A stretch of 64,000 nucleotides of DNA from Solirubrobacteraceae bacterium (GTDB lineage: Bacteria > Actinomycetota > Thermoleophilia > Solirubrobacterales > Solirubrobacteraceae): NCBI GenBank assembly GCA_030447275.1, contig JAUJPF010000017.1, positions 1-64,000 of the forward strand, in the 5' to 3' direction. A program made the translations under genes and the position numbers. How positions within the stretch are numbered: position 1 is the first letter of the stretch; each line of letters begins with the position of its first letter. The notes under the pieces are model-generated. The model was not told the DNA's origin, did not search any database, and saw only the letters and a program-made list of their open reading frames with translations. This document shows, piece after piece, positions 10,738 to 20,824 of the stretch.

Positions 10738-11361
10738 GAGCGCCCGCGCCCAGGTCAGCGTCCTCGTCGCGGACGACCATCCCCTCTACCGCGACGCGGT
10801 CGCCAACGCGGTCCGGATGAGCGCCGAGCTCGCCCTGGTGGCGGAGGAGAGCACGGGGCGCGCGGCGCTCGAAGCCATCGTCGGGCTCGAGCCCGACGTG
10901 GCGGTGCTCGATGTCCGCATGGCGGACTTCGGCGGCGTCGAAGTCGCCGCCGAGGTCGCTCAGCGGAAGCTACGGACGCGGATCGTGCTCCTGAGCGCCT
11001 ATCCGCAGGCCGGCCTGCTCGACCGCAGGACGGATCTGCGGTCCACCCTTTCCGGCTACCGACGAAGGATGCGAGCGGCGTCTCCATCCGAGCGGCGATC
11101 CTGGCCGCCGCGCGGGGGAGCGGCTCGCCGGCCGCGCCCCGGGGGGGGAGGGCGCCGGCGGGGGCAGCGGCTCTCTCGGCACGGGAGCTCGAGGTCCTCG
11201 CCCTCACCGCCAACGGCGCCTCCGCCCCCGAGATCGCCGCGGAGCTCTTCCTCAGCCCGACCACGGTCAAGACGCACCTGCACCACGCCTACGCGAAGCT
11301 CGGCGTCGCCGACCGGGCCGCCGCCGTGGCCGAGGGCATGCGGCGGGGTCTGCTCGACTGA
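10736..11361 (+). pseudogene. Duplicate NarL-type response regulator, frameshifted
   Basis: Nearly identical to 3890-4516. The receiver half is in frame from ATG 10736 (VLVADDHPLYRDAVANAV, VAVLDVRMADFGG). A missing base turns GYLTKDAS into GYRRRMRA near 11060, and a further indel lies in the Gly-rich linker around 11140. The DNA-binding half is intact in another frame and ends at the same MRRGLLD stop at 11361. Two corrected bases would restore a full regulator, so this is either a read-error copy or a very recent duplicate. Confidence 0.75.
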
Positions 11362-13098
11362 CCCGCACAAGATCCTCCGATCGGAGGATGGCCGGTTCGC
11401 CGAGACGGGACCGCGCATGGGCCCGATCATCGAGCGTCAGGGTGCCGCCCTCTCGGACCGTCGCCGACCTGCCGCGCCACGACGCGCTCACGGGGCTGCT
11501 CAACCACCGCGAGTTCCACCTTCGCGATCGACACCGAGGTCGAGCGCGGGGCCGGGCTCACCGTTCGCGGTGGTCCTGCTCGATCTCGACGGGTTCCGGG
11601 GCTCAACGACCGGCAGGGCCATGCTGCGGGGGACGCCTTGCTCCACCGGGTGGCGGCGGACGCTGGCGAGGATCCCGCTGCCGCCGGTCCGACGTCAAGG
11701 CCGCGCGAACCGGCGGCGACGAGTTCGGGCTCGTCCTGCCTGGAGTGGACGGCGACCGGGCCGCCGTATGCCGCGACATCGTCCGGGCGATCTCCGCGCC
11801 GATCGACCCGGGGATCGGCGCTACGGCCTGGCGTCGTGTCCGCGGACGACGGCAGGACGCGCGACTCCTCCTCCACGCCGACATCGCCCTGTACGCCAGC
11901 AAGCGCTTCGAGGGCGAGTCCGAGCCGCATCCCGCGCCCGGCAGCCGAGCCCGCGCGGCCAAGGTGCGGCGCGCCCAGGAGCAGGGCGTCCGCGCCCAGC
12001 TCGCGTCCTGTCCGGGATGCGGCGGACATCCGCAACACCTACGCGCGAGAGCTCTTCAGCGCACGCAGGAGCTGCGCGACAGCTACATCGCGACGGACGC
12101 TTGCAGCGGCGGTCGCGGGCCAAGGACGACAACACCGGTGGCATCCACCGCGTGCACGACCTCGGCCTGCTGCTCGCGGCCGCGGTCGCCACACGAGGTC
12201 AAGGACCCCCAGATGGCCTACGGGTTCCTGCTCCACGACATCGGCGCCGTCGGTCCCCGACGCGGTGCTCTGCGAAGCCGGGCAAGCTCGACGAGGATGA
12301 GTGGAGGAGATCGCGCCGCCACCCCGACGAGGGCGTCCGCGGATCCTCTCGACGGTGCCGTTCCTGGACCGGGCGCTCGATGTCGTCAGGCGCCACCATC
12401 ACGAGCGGTGGGACGGCGGCGGCTATCCCCATGGCCGCGGCGACGCGATCCCGCAGTGGGCGCGCATCTTCGCCGTCGTCGACACCGCTGATGCGATCCT
12501 GAGCGACCGTCCCTCGCGGCGCCGATCCGGCGCGGGCGACCTCGAGGTGGCCGTTCAGATCATCCTCGAGGAGCGGGTCGCAGTTCGACCCGGCCGGTGG
12601 CGGAGGCCTTCTCCGGGCGACCCGGACGAGGAGCTCCGGCGCGTCTGGTCGCACCACGGCCAGCCGATGGCTCGCGCCCGCGCCGACACCCGCCGAGCGC
12701 CGGCGACCGTCCTGATCGCCGACGTCGCATCCGATCGCTGATCCGGGTGACCCTCGACACGGGCCGCTTCCGGATCGCCGAGCGCCGAGGACGGCGAGGC
12801 CGCCCGAGGGTCTCGGAGGCGCGACTTCCGGCCCGCGCTGATCTTCCTCGACTGGCGCATGCCACGGCGCAGGGCCGCCGGGCGCCGGGGATCACGACGG
12901 AGAGCGCCAGGACGACCATCGGCGATGGTCACCGCCCTGGCAGCAGCCGCCGCCGACCGCGATCGCCCAGGCGCCCGCGCTCGGCCGCGCTCGATTCGCC
13001 TCGCGAGCGCGGCGCGGGCCTCGACTTCATCGCGAAGCCGCGGTGGCGCTCCTCGCGAGAAGGTGGCCGAGGTGCTCGGTCCCGAGGCGCTCTCGCGG
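11362..13098 (+). pseudogene. Duplicate GGDEF / HD-GYP / receiver gene, many frameshifts
   Basis: Matches 4517-6227 throughout, including the palindrome at 11372-11389. Readable islands in changing frames include DALTGLLNHREFH, ARTGGDEFGLVLP, AYGFLLHDIG, HHHERWDGGGYPHG and IFAVVDTADAILSDR. Frame changes occur about every 50-100 bases, denser than in any other part of the window, and the receiver part (12680-13050) is the most distorted. No function is expected from this copy as written. Confidence 0.8.
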
Positions 13099-13432
13099 AC
13101 CACCGCAACGGACGCCGTCTGGGCGCTCTCCCGCGGCGGCCGGTCTCCCGCTGGGCGCCTACCGGCCCGAGCAGCTGCGACAGCATGGGACGGCGCGCCT
13201 TCGAGGAGGGGGTCGACAGCGGCCGCGAGCTCGCGCACGCGCTCCGCGCCGACAGCAGGGGCGCATCCACGGGCGGTTCCGCCGGTCGATCGCGATCTCG
13301 GTGTCCCGGCAGCCGCGACCCCGAGCAGTTCCACCTCCTCGAGCACACGGTCCTGGCGCTACTCGCCCGGCCGGCTGGCGGTGTGGCCGGCGGGCTGCGC
13401 GGACCAGCGTCGCGGCGCGCTCGCGCGGGGGG
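13099..13432 (+). pseudogene. Third partial copy of cheR
   Basis: Matches 6227-6580: [32 protein letters not shown] and VWPAGCAD can be read across frames. It ends within the SAM-binding region where minus-strand ftsB-like sequence begins. It carries more indels than the copy at 9563. Confidence 0.7.
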
Positions 13433-13763
13433 CCGCCTTGACCATGCCGAGGCAGCGGCGCGCCTCGCGCGCTCGGGCGCCGACGGCCGGCGGCGCGCAG
13501 CGAATGGCGCGCTCGCGGCTGACTCACCGCGGCAGCTCCCGCTGGCGGCTGTCTGCGCTCGCGCAGCTCGGCGACCTGCGCGCGGCGCTCCTTGCGCGGC
13601 CGGCCGTAGGTGGTGATCCAGGAGGAGCCGGCCCGATGTAGAGGTAGAGGACGAACGCCAGCACGCAGAGGGGTGGTCGCCGCGGCGATGCGGCCGATCC
13701 GGTCCCACCGGATGCGGGCGGAAAGGACGGCGGGCGGCGGGCGGCGGAGCGGGCAGCGGCCAT
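13433..13763 (-). CDS. FtsB/DivIC-like septum formation protein (right copy, damaged)
   Basis: From ATG 13763 on the minus strand the product begins MAAARSAARR and, across frames, gives PHPVGPDRPHR-like basic sequence, one membrane helix (LCVLAFVLYLYIGP), SSWITTYG, a coiled-coil start KERRAQVAELR, and a tail near LGMVK. A short bitopic protein with a cytoplasmic basic end, one helix and a coiled coil, placed directly after eno, is the usual FtsB/DivIC layout in actinobacteria. Bases 13670-13690 and 13765-13840 also match pieces of the CHASE3 kinase (6944-6965, 7137 and 7378 areas), so this consensus seems blended from two sequences. The true C-terminus is probably at 9358. Confidence 0.65.
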
Positions 13764-13851
13764 GCTCGGGAGCCCTTCTCTTCGTTCGACGCCCGCCCGC
13801 CCCTTCCTGCGAACGAGCATGCGGCGCATCTTCGATCGGGCCCGCGAACCC

Positions 13852-15124
<1,273 letters not shown>

Positions 15125-15130
15125 CGTCGT

Positions 15131-15950
15131 TCACCTGGCTGGGAGCTCGCCGAGCCGCGCCTGCGCCGGGCGTAGCGCCTCGTAGCCCAGCTGGGACTCG
15201 GGGCGCAGATCGTTCCAGTCGGCGCCGTCGCGTGCGGCGAGGTCGGCGCGCCGACTGCACGCGCCCGCGGAACCGCTCGCCGCCCGCAGCGCGAGCTCGG
15301 GGTCGACCTTGAGCTTGCGCGCGACGTTGACCGCGGCGAACAGGACGTCGCCGACCTCGTGGAAGCGCTCCTCGCGCCGACTGCGCTTCGCGCAATTCGG
15401 CGAGCTCCCCGCCGCGACGGCCCTCGTAGGGGACGTCCGTCGAAGTCGAAGCCGGTGGAGGCTTGGCGCGGCGCTGCACCTTGCGCGCAGCAGCGGGCCG
15501 GGGAGGTTCTCGGGGACCTCGCCGAAGATCCCGGCTCGCGGCCGGCCTCCGTCGCCTTGATCGCGTCCCAGTTGCGCAGGACGTCGCCTCGACCTCCTCG
15601 TGTCGGCGCCGTCCTCGACGACGGAGTCGAACACGTGCGGGTGGCGGCGGATGAGCTTCTGACGGCAGTGCTCGGCGACCTCGGCGAGCGAGCCTGCGTG
15701 CCGCGCTCCTCGAGCAGCAGCGCGAGGAAGTGGACCTGGAAGAGGACGTCGCCGAGCTCGTCGAGCAGCTTGGCGTCGTCGCCGCGGTGGGCGGCGGCCG
15801 GCCAGCTCGTAGGCCTCCTCGACGGTGTGGGGGACGATCGAGCGCTCGTCCTGCTCGCGGTCCCACGGGCACTCGGTCGCGCAGGCGGCGCGTCAGCTCG
15901 TCCAGGCGGCCGACGGCGGCCGCGGCGCTCTCGGTCGGCTGCCGCTCGCG
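15131..15950 (-). CDS. mazG: MazG-family nucleoside triphosphate pyrophosphohydrolase, frameshifted
   Basis: Read across frames: RLDELTRRLR, a PWDREQ-like stretch, HTVEEAYEL-like sequence, KLLDELGD, FQVHFLALLLEERG-like, then HVFDSVVEDGADT, GIFGEVPENLPGPLL, FHEVGDVLFAAVNVARKLKVDPELALR and a C-terminal tail ending LGELPAR. The repeated E-x(n)-ExxD helices are typical of all-alpha NTP pyrophosphatases, which remove faulty or excess NTPs such as dUTP-like or oxidised nucleotides. The start is uncertain because the 5' end is out of frame with any clear ATG or GTG. It lies between ppiC and eno, as in other actinobacteria. Confidence 0.85.
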
Positions 15951-15957
15951 CGGATGA

Positions 15958-17212
15958 CTACTTCGCGCCGCCGCCGCGCCCGCTGAGCGGCGCGGCGGCG
16001 CGCGCGAGGCGGTGCTCCCTCCGGCGGTTGGGGCGGCGGGCCGCCTGGCGGGGCTGCGGCTCAACGCCGGGCTGCGGCTGAGGCGCCCGGGACGCCCTGG
16101 CCGCGCCCGTTCGTCGGCTTCGGCGCGCCCTTGCAGCTCTGGGTGACGAAGCCCTTGCGGCACTCCGTCTTCTCCTGCGCCACTTCTCCTGGAACTTCTT
16201 GGCGAACGTCTCGATCGCCTTCTGCTGCTTCTCGGAGACGAGGAGCTGCTTGATCGTCGGCTTGGCCTGCTCGAGCGTCTGCTGCTGCGAGGCCGGCGTG
16301 ACCTTCTGGACCTCGAAGAGGTAGTAGCCGAACTGGCGTCTTGACCGGCCCCTCGGCGAGCTCGCCCTTCTCGGCGGCGAAGACCGCCTCGTCGAGCGCC
16401 TTCTCCTGCTGGCCCTTGGCGACGCCCGGGAGCTTGCCGCCCTGGGCCTTGGACGCCTGGTCGATCGAGAACTTCTTGGCGACGGCCGAACGAGTCGCCG
16501 CCGTCGAGCGCGCGCCTTGGCTGCTTGGCCTTGGTCCTCGGTCTTCGTCAGCACGATGCGCAGGTCGCGGCGCTCCGGCTGGGCGAACCGCTGCTTGTTC
16601 TTGTCGTAGTAGGACGGACCGGCGTCGGAGACCTTGTCCTTGCCCTTGGTGACCTTGTCGCGGATCTTGTTCGTGAGCAGCTCGGTGCGCGTCTGGACGC
16701 GACGTCCTCCTGCGTGTAGCCCGACTCCTTGAGGAACTTCGAAGTAGTCCTTCTTCGGGAACTGCTGCTTCTTGATCTCCTCGATGCGCTTGTTGATCTC
16801 CCTCGGCGTCGGAGACGGAGATGTCCATCTCCTCGGCCTCGCCCTCGATCCACTCGAAGGAGGCGAGGAGCTGCACGACCTGGTCGCGCAGAGCGCCTCG
16901 TACTGCTGCTTGCACTGGCGTCTTGAGCTGGCGCGTCGGTGACCTTGGGCTGGCCCTGGGCGGCTTGGGCTGGGTCTTGCGCAGCTTCTCGGCGACGCAC
17001 GCCGTGTAGTCGGGCGGCGCCGGGGCGTCGTGGCGATGCGCCCGGCTGGCCGCCGGAACGCGCGGCGACGGTCATCCAGTGGTCGAATGACTTCTTCGTT
17101 CTCATCGTCGACCTCGGCCACCGCGTTGCCGGCACGCCGCCGCACGCGGCGACGACGGTCGCGGGAAGGCGAGGACGGGAAGGCGAGGAGGATTCTCAGC
17201 CCGTCGGTTCAC
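15958..17212 (-). CDS. Parvulin-type peptidyl-prolyl isomerase (PrsA/SurA-like), probably exported, frameshifted
   Basis: Conserved blocks across frames: NAVAEVDDE, a SurA-like helical N-domain (CKQQYEALRDQVVQLLASFEWIEGEA region), EINKRIEEIKKQQFP, ELLTNKIRDKVTKGKDKV, YYDKNKQRFAQPERRDLRIVL. A parvulin core (AVAKKFSIDQASKAQGGKLPG, EKGELAEGPVKT, FGYYLFEVQKVTPA) is followed by a Lys/Gln-rich C-terminus. Such foldases help exported proteins fold outside the membrane. Upstream of VAEVDD the neighbouring frame reads ATVVAACGG, which resembles a lipobox, so it may be a lipoprotein; the GTG start at 17212 is a guess. At least six frame changes. Lies between mfd and mazG. Confidence 0.82.
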
Positions 17213-17285
17213 GGCGAGCGGAGGGTAGTCGGCGAAGTTCAGCTCCGCTCAATGACCTTGCTCCGAAGCGGACTGGCAACGCGCC

Positions 17286-20200
17286 TCAGGCCGCTTCGCG
17301 TGCACGGCGAGCAGCACGTCGGCCGCCTGGACGACCGCCGGGAAGCGCAGGGCCGGGTCGTCGGGTACGCGCACCGAGAGCTGCGACCTGCCCGACTCGT
17401 ACAGCGCGCCGGGGATCTCCGCGCGGAGCTTCTTCGCGCGCACGGAGTCGAGCTCGATCGGCGTCACGGCGAGCCGGCCCTGGCGGAAGGAGACCGCCGC
17501 GCGCCCCGGCCTGGCCGAGCTTGATGCGCGCGCGCTGGAGCGTGATGAGGTTCTCGAGCGGCTCGGGCGGCTCGCCGAAGCGGTCGGCGAGCTCGTTGCG
17601 CAGCTCGGCGAGCTCGGCGACCTCGCGGGCGCCGGCGATCCGCCGGTGGACGTCGATCTTGGCCTGCTCGTAGGGGATGTAGTCGGCGGGGACGTAGGCG
17701 TCGACGTTGACGTCGAGCCGCACGGGCTCCGGGCGCTCCTCGTCGGCCCGCCGTCGCTCGGCCTCGAGCGTCTGCACCGCCTCGTCGAGCATCTGCATGT
17801 AGAGCTCGAAGCCGAGCGCGGCGACGTGGCCGGACTGCTCGTCGCCGAGCAGGTTGCCCGCGCCGCGCAGCTCGAGGTCGCGCATCGCGACCTTGAAGCC
17901 CGCGCCGAGCTCCGTGTAGTCCGAGAGGGCCGCCAGGCGGTTGGCGGCCTCCTCGGTCAGCGCCGCGGCGCTCGGGTAGAGCAGGTAGGCGTAGGCGCGC
18001 TCGCGCGACCGGCCGACGCGGCCGCGGATCTGGTAGAGCTGCGACAGGCCGAAGACGTCGGCGCGCTCGACGATCAGCGTGTTGGCCTGCGGGATGTCGA
18101 TGCCGCTCTCGATGATCGACGTCGAGACGAGCACGTCGGCCTCGCCGCGCAGGAAGCCCATCATCCGCTCCTCGAGCTCTTCTCGTCCATCTGGCCGTGG
18201 GCGACCGTGAAGCGCAGCTGCGGGCAGAGCGCGCGCAGGCGCTCGGCGGTCTCGTCGATGTCCTCGACGCGGTTGTGGAGGAAGAACGCCTGGCCGCTGC
18301 GCGCGTGCTCGCGCTCGAGCGCCTGCTTGACGAGCTGCTCGTCGTACTCGCCGACGTAGGTCTTGACGGGCCGCCGGCCCTCGGGCGGCGTCTCGATCAC
18401 CGAGATGTCGCGCACGCCGGCCATCGACATCTGCAGCGTGCGCGGGATCGGCGTCGCGCTCATCGAGATGACGTCGACCTTGAGCTTGAGCTGGCGCAGG
18501 AGGTCCTTCTGCTTGACGCCGAAGCGCTGCTCCTCGTCGACGACGATCAGCCCGAGGTCCTTCGCGCGGACGTCGCGGCTGAGGATGCGGTGGGTGCCGA
18601 TGAGGATGTCGACCTTGCCCTCGCTGAACGCCTGGATCGAGGCCTTCTGCTCCTTGGCGGGGCGGAAGCGGGAGACGTGCTCGACGGTGATCGGGTAGTC
18701 GCGCAGCCGCTCGGCGAACGTGCCGAAGTGCTGCTGGGCGAGGATGGTGGTCGGGACGAGGACGAGCACCTGCTTGCCGGTCTCGGCCGCCTTGAACGCC
18801 GCGCGCAGCGCGACCTCCGTCTTGCCGTAGCCGACGTCGCCGCAGATCAGGCGGTCCATCGGGCGCTCCGTCTCCATGTCGGCCTTGACCTGCTCGATCG
18901 CCTCGCGCTGGTCGGGCGTCTCGCGGTACGGGAACGCGGCCTCGAACTCCCGCAGCCAGTCGGAGTCCGGGCCGAAACCGGTGGCCGACGCGGCGGCTGC
19001 GCTCCGCGTAGAGGTTGAGCAGCTCGCCGGCCAGCTCCTGCGCGGCGCGGCGGGCGCGGGCCTTCATCGTGTCCCAGCTCGTGCCGCCGAGCTTCGAGAG
19101 CGGCGGGTGCGCGCCGCCCGCGCCGACGTAGCGCGAGATCTTCGCGAGCTGCTCGACGGGGACGAAGACCTTGTCGGAGCCGGCGTACTCGAGGTAGAGG
19201 TAGTCGCGGGTGATGCCGGCGACGGTCTTGGTCTCGAAGCCGGCGAAGCGCCGCGATGCCGTGGTCCTCGTGGACGACGATGTCGCCCGTGCGCAGGTCG
19301 GCGAAGGAGCGCAGCGCGCCGCGGCCGGCGCGCGTCCGGCCGCCGGTGAGGCCGCGCGGCGGTGGATGAGCCGGTGCTCGGGGATCGCGGCGAGCTTCAT
19401 CTGCGGGGCGATGAACCCGTCGCGCAGCGTCGCCTCGACGAAGTGCAGCAGCGGCCTCCGGGCTCGGCGTTCCCCACGACCTTCATGCGGCCGAGGTTGT
19501 AGGCGGCGCGCTCGCCCGCGCCGCGCCTTCGGCCAGGCGACGACGGTGCGGTAGCCCGAGCGCGTCAGCTTCTCGAGCTCGGGCTCGGCCTCGCGCAGCG
19601 AGCGCGCGGCGAAGTCGGCGGCCTGGGCGCGGAACTGGATCGGCTGGTCGGACTCGGCTCGAGAGGCCACCCGCGCGCGCGCCGGCCGAGCGCCGCGAGG
19701 ATCCCGTCCGGGTTGACGTAGAGGTGGTGGGCGTCGGCGTCGTGGAAGGCCGCGCAGACGTCCTGCCAGTGGTCGCGCAGGCTCGGCTCGACGTCCTCCT
19801 CGGCGGCGATCACGACGATCGCGCGCGCCGACGAGGTCGAGGCAGCTCGCGGAAGTCGCCGACGGGGAGCAGCTCGGCGATGTCGGGCCGCTCCTCCTCT
19901 CGCCGAGGCGATCTCCGCCAGCTCGCGGTGCTCGGCGGCCAGAGCTCGGCGGCGCGACCGCGATCTCCTCGACGTCGCCTCGCCGAGCGCTGGGTGAAGG
20001 TCGAGAACTCGCGCAGCGACTCGACCTCGATGTCGAAGAGGTCGACGCGGACCGCGCGGTCGGCCGTCGCCGGGTACACGTCGAGCAGCTCGCCGCGGAT
20101 CGCGAACTGGCCGCGGTCCTCGACCTGGTCGACGCGCTCGTAGCCCATCGCCGCGAGCTTCTGCGCCGTCTCGTCGAGGTCGAGCAGGTCGCCCTTGCGG

Positions 20201-20628
20201 ATCGCGAACCCGTGCGGACGCAGCGCGGGGTCGGGGACCTTCTCGCTCAGCGCGACGGCGGAGACGACCACCACCGGCGGCTCGGCCTGCCCCGCCGCAT
20301 CCATCAGCGCGTCCAGGGCGGCGACGCGCAGGCCGACGAGGTGCGGCGGCGGAACCAGATGGGATTCGTACGTGACCCCGCGGCTCGGGTAGAAGCGCAC
20401 CGGCCGCGGCGCCAGCCACGCCCTCAGGTCGGCGGCGAGGTCGCGCGCCTGCCGGTCGTCGCCGGCGACGACGAGCATCGGCCCCTCCCCCGCCTCGGCC
20501 AGCGCCGCGACGACGTACGCGCGCAGCGACTGCGAAACGAACGCGCGGCCGCCGTCGCGCTGGAGCGCGATGCCCTGAGGGTCGTCGTCGAGGTGCTGGA
20601 GGAGGGGGCGGAGCATCGTGTCGCGCAC
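17286..20628 (-). CDS. mfd: Transcription-repair coupling factor Mfd, frameshifted
   Basis: About 1110 residues, start ATG/GTG near 20628 ([13 protein letters not shown]), stop at 17286. It contains the UvrB-homology N-domain ([40 protein letters not shown]) and the RNA-polymerase interaction domain (VHEDHG-like, then [21 protein letters not shown]). The RecG-like translocase has Walker [46 protein letters not shown] and [24 protein letters not shown], and a TRCF C-domain follows. Mfd removes stalled RNA polymerase and recruits UvrA. Frame changes cluster at 19250-20000 and near 18985, 18185 and 17515; the centre is clean. Two tandem hairpins lie just upstream. Confidence 0.95.
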
Positions 20629-20697
20629 GCAGAACGACCGGGCAGATGCCCGGCCGGGGGTGTCGTTCCAGTGTAGGAGGGGGCCGCGAACGGGCCG

Positions 20698-20810
20698 ACG
20701 TCAATGTCGGTCGCACAACGATCGCGAGCGTGCGACCGACGTTCGCGTCGGATAGCGACGTCAACGTCGGTCGCACGACGATCGCGAGCGCGCGACCGAC
20801 GTTTGCGTCG
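20698..20810. repeat. Two tandem 50-bp hairpin repeats, period 60 bp
   Basis: 20701-20750 and 20761-20810 are the same 50 bases with four differences, exactly 60 bases apart. Each folds into a hairpin: arms GTCGGTCGCAC/GTGCGACCGAC (20706-20716 with 20730-20740) and AACGTCGGTCGC/GCGACCGACGTT (20763-20774 with 20792-20803), with loops containing ATCGCGAG. The first two of the four differences lie in arms or loop and partly change together. They fill the gap between the GH31 stop and the mfd start, so they could act as a terminator, an mRNA stabiliser or a repeated protein-binding site. Confidence 0.75.
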
Positions 20811-20824
20811 CTCAGGCGCCCGGC

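Noticed and set aside
20698-20810. CRISPR array
   Set aside because: Only two units, the period includes most of the sequence, there are no unique spacers, and no cas gene is near.
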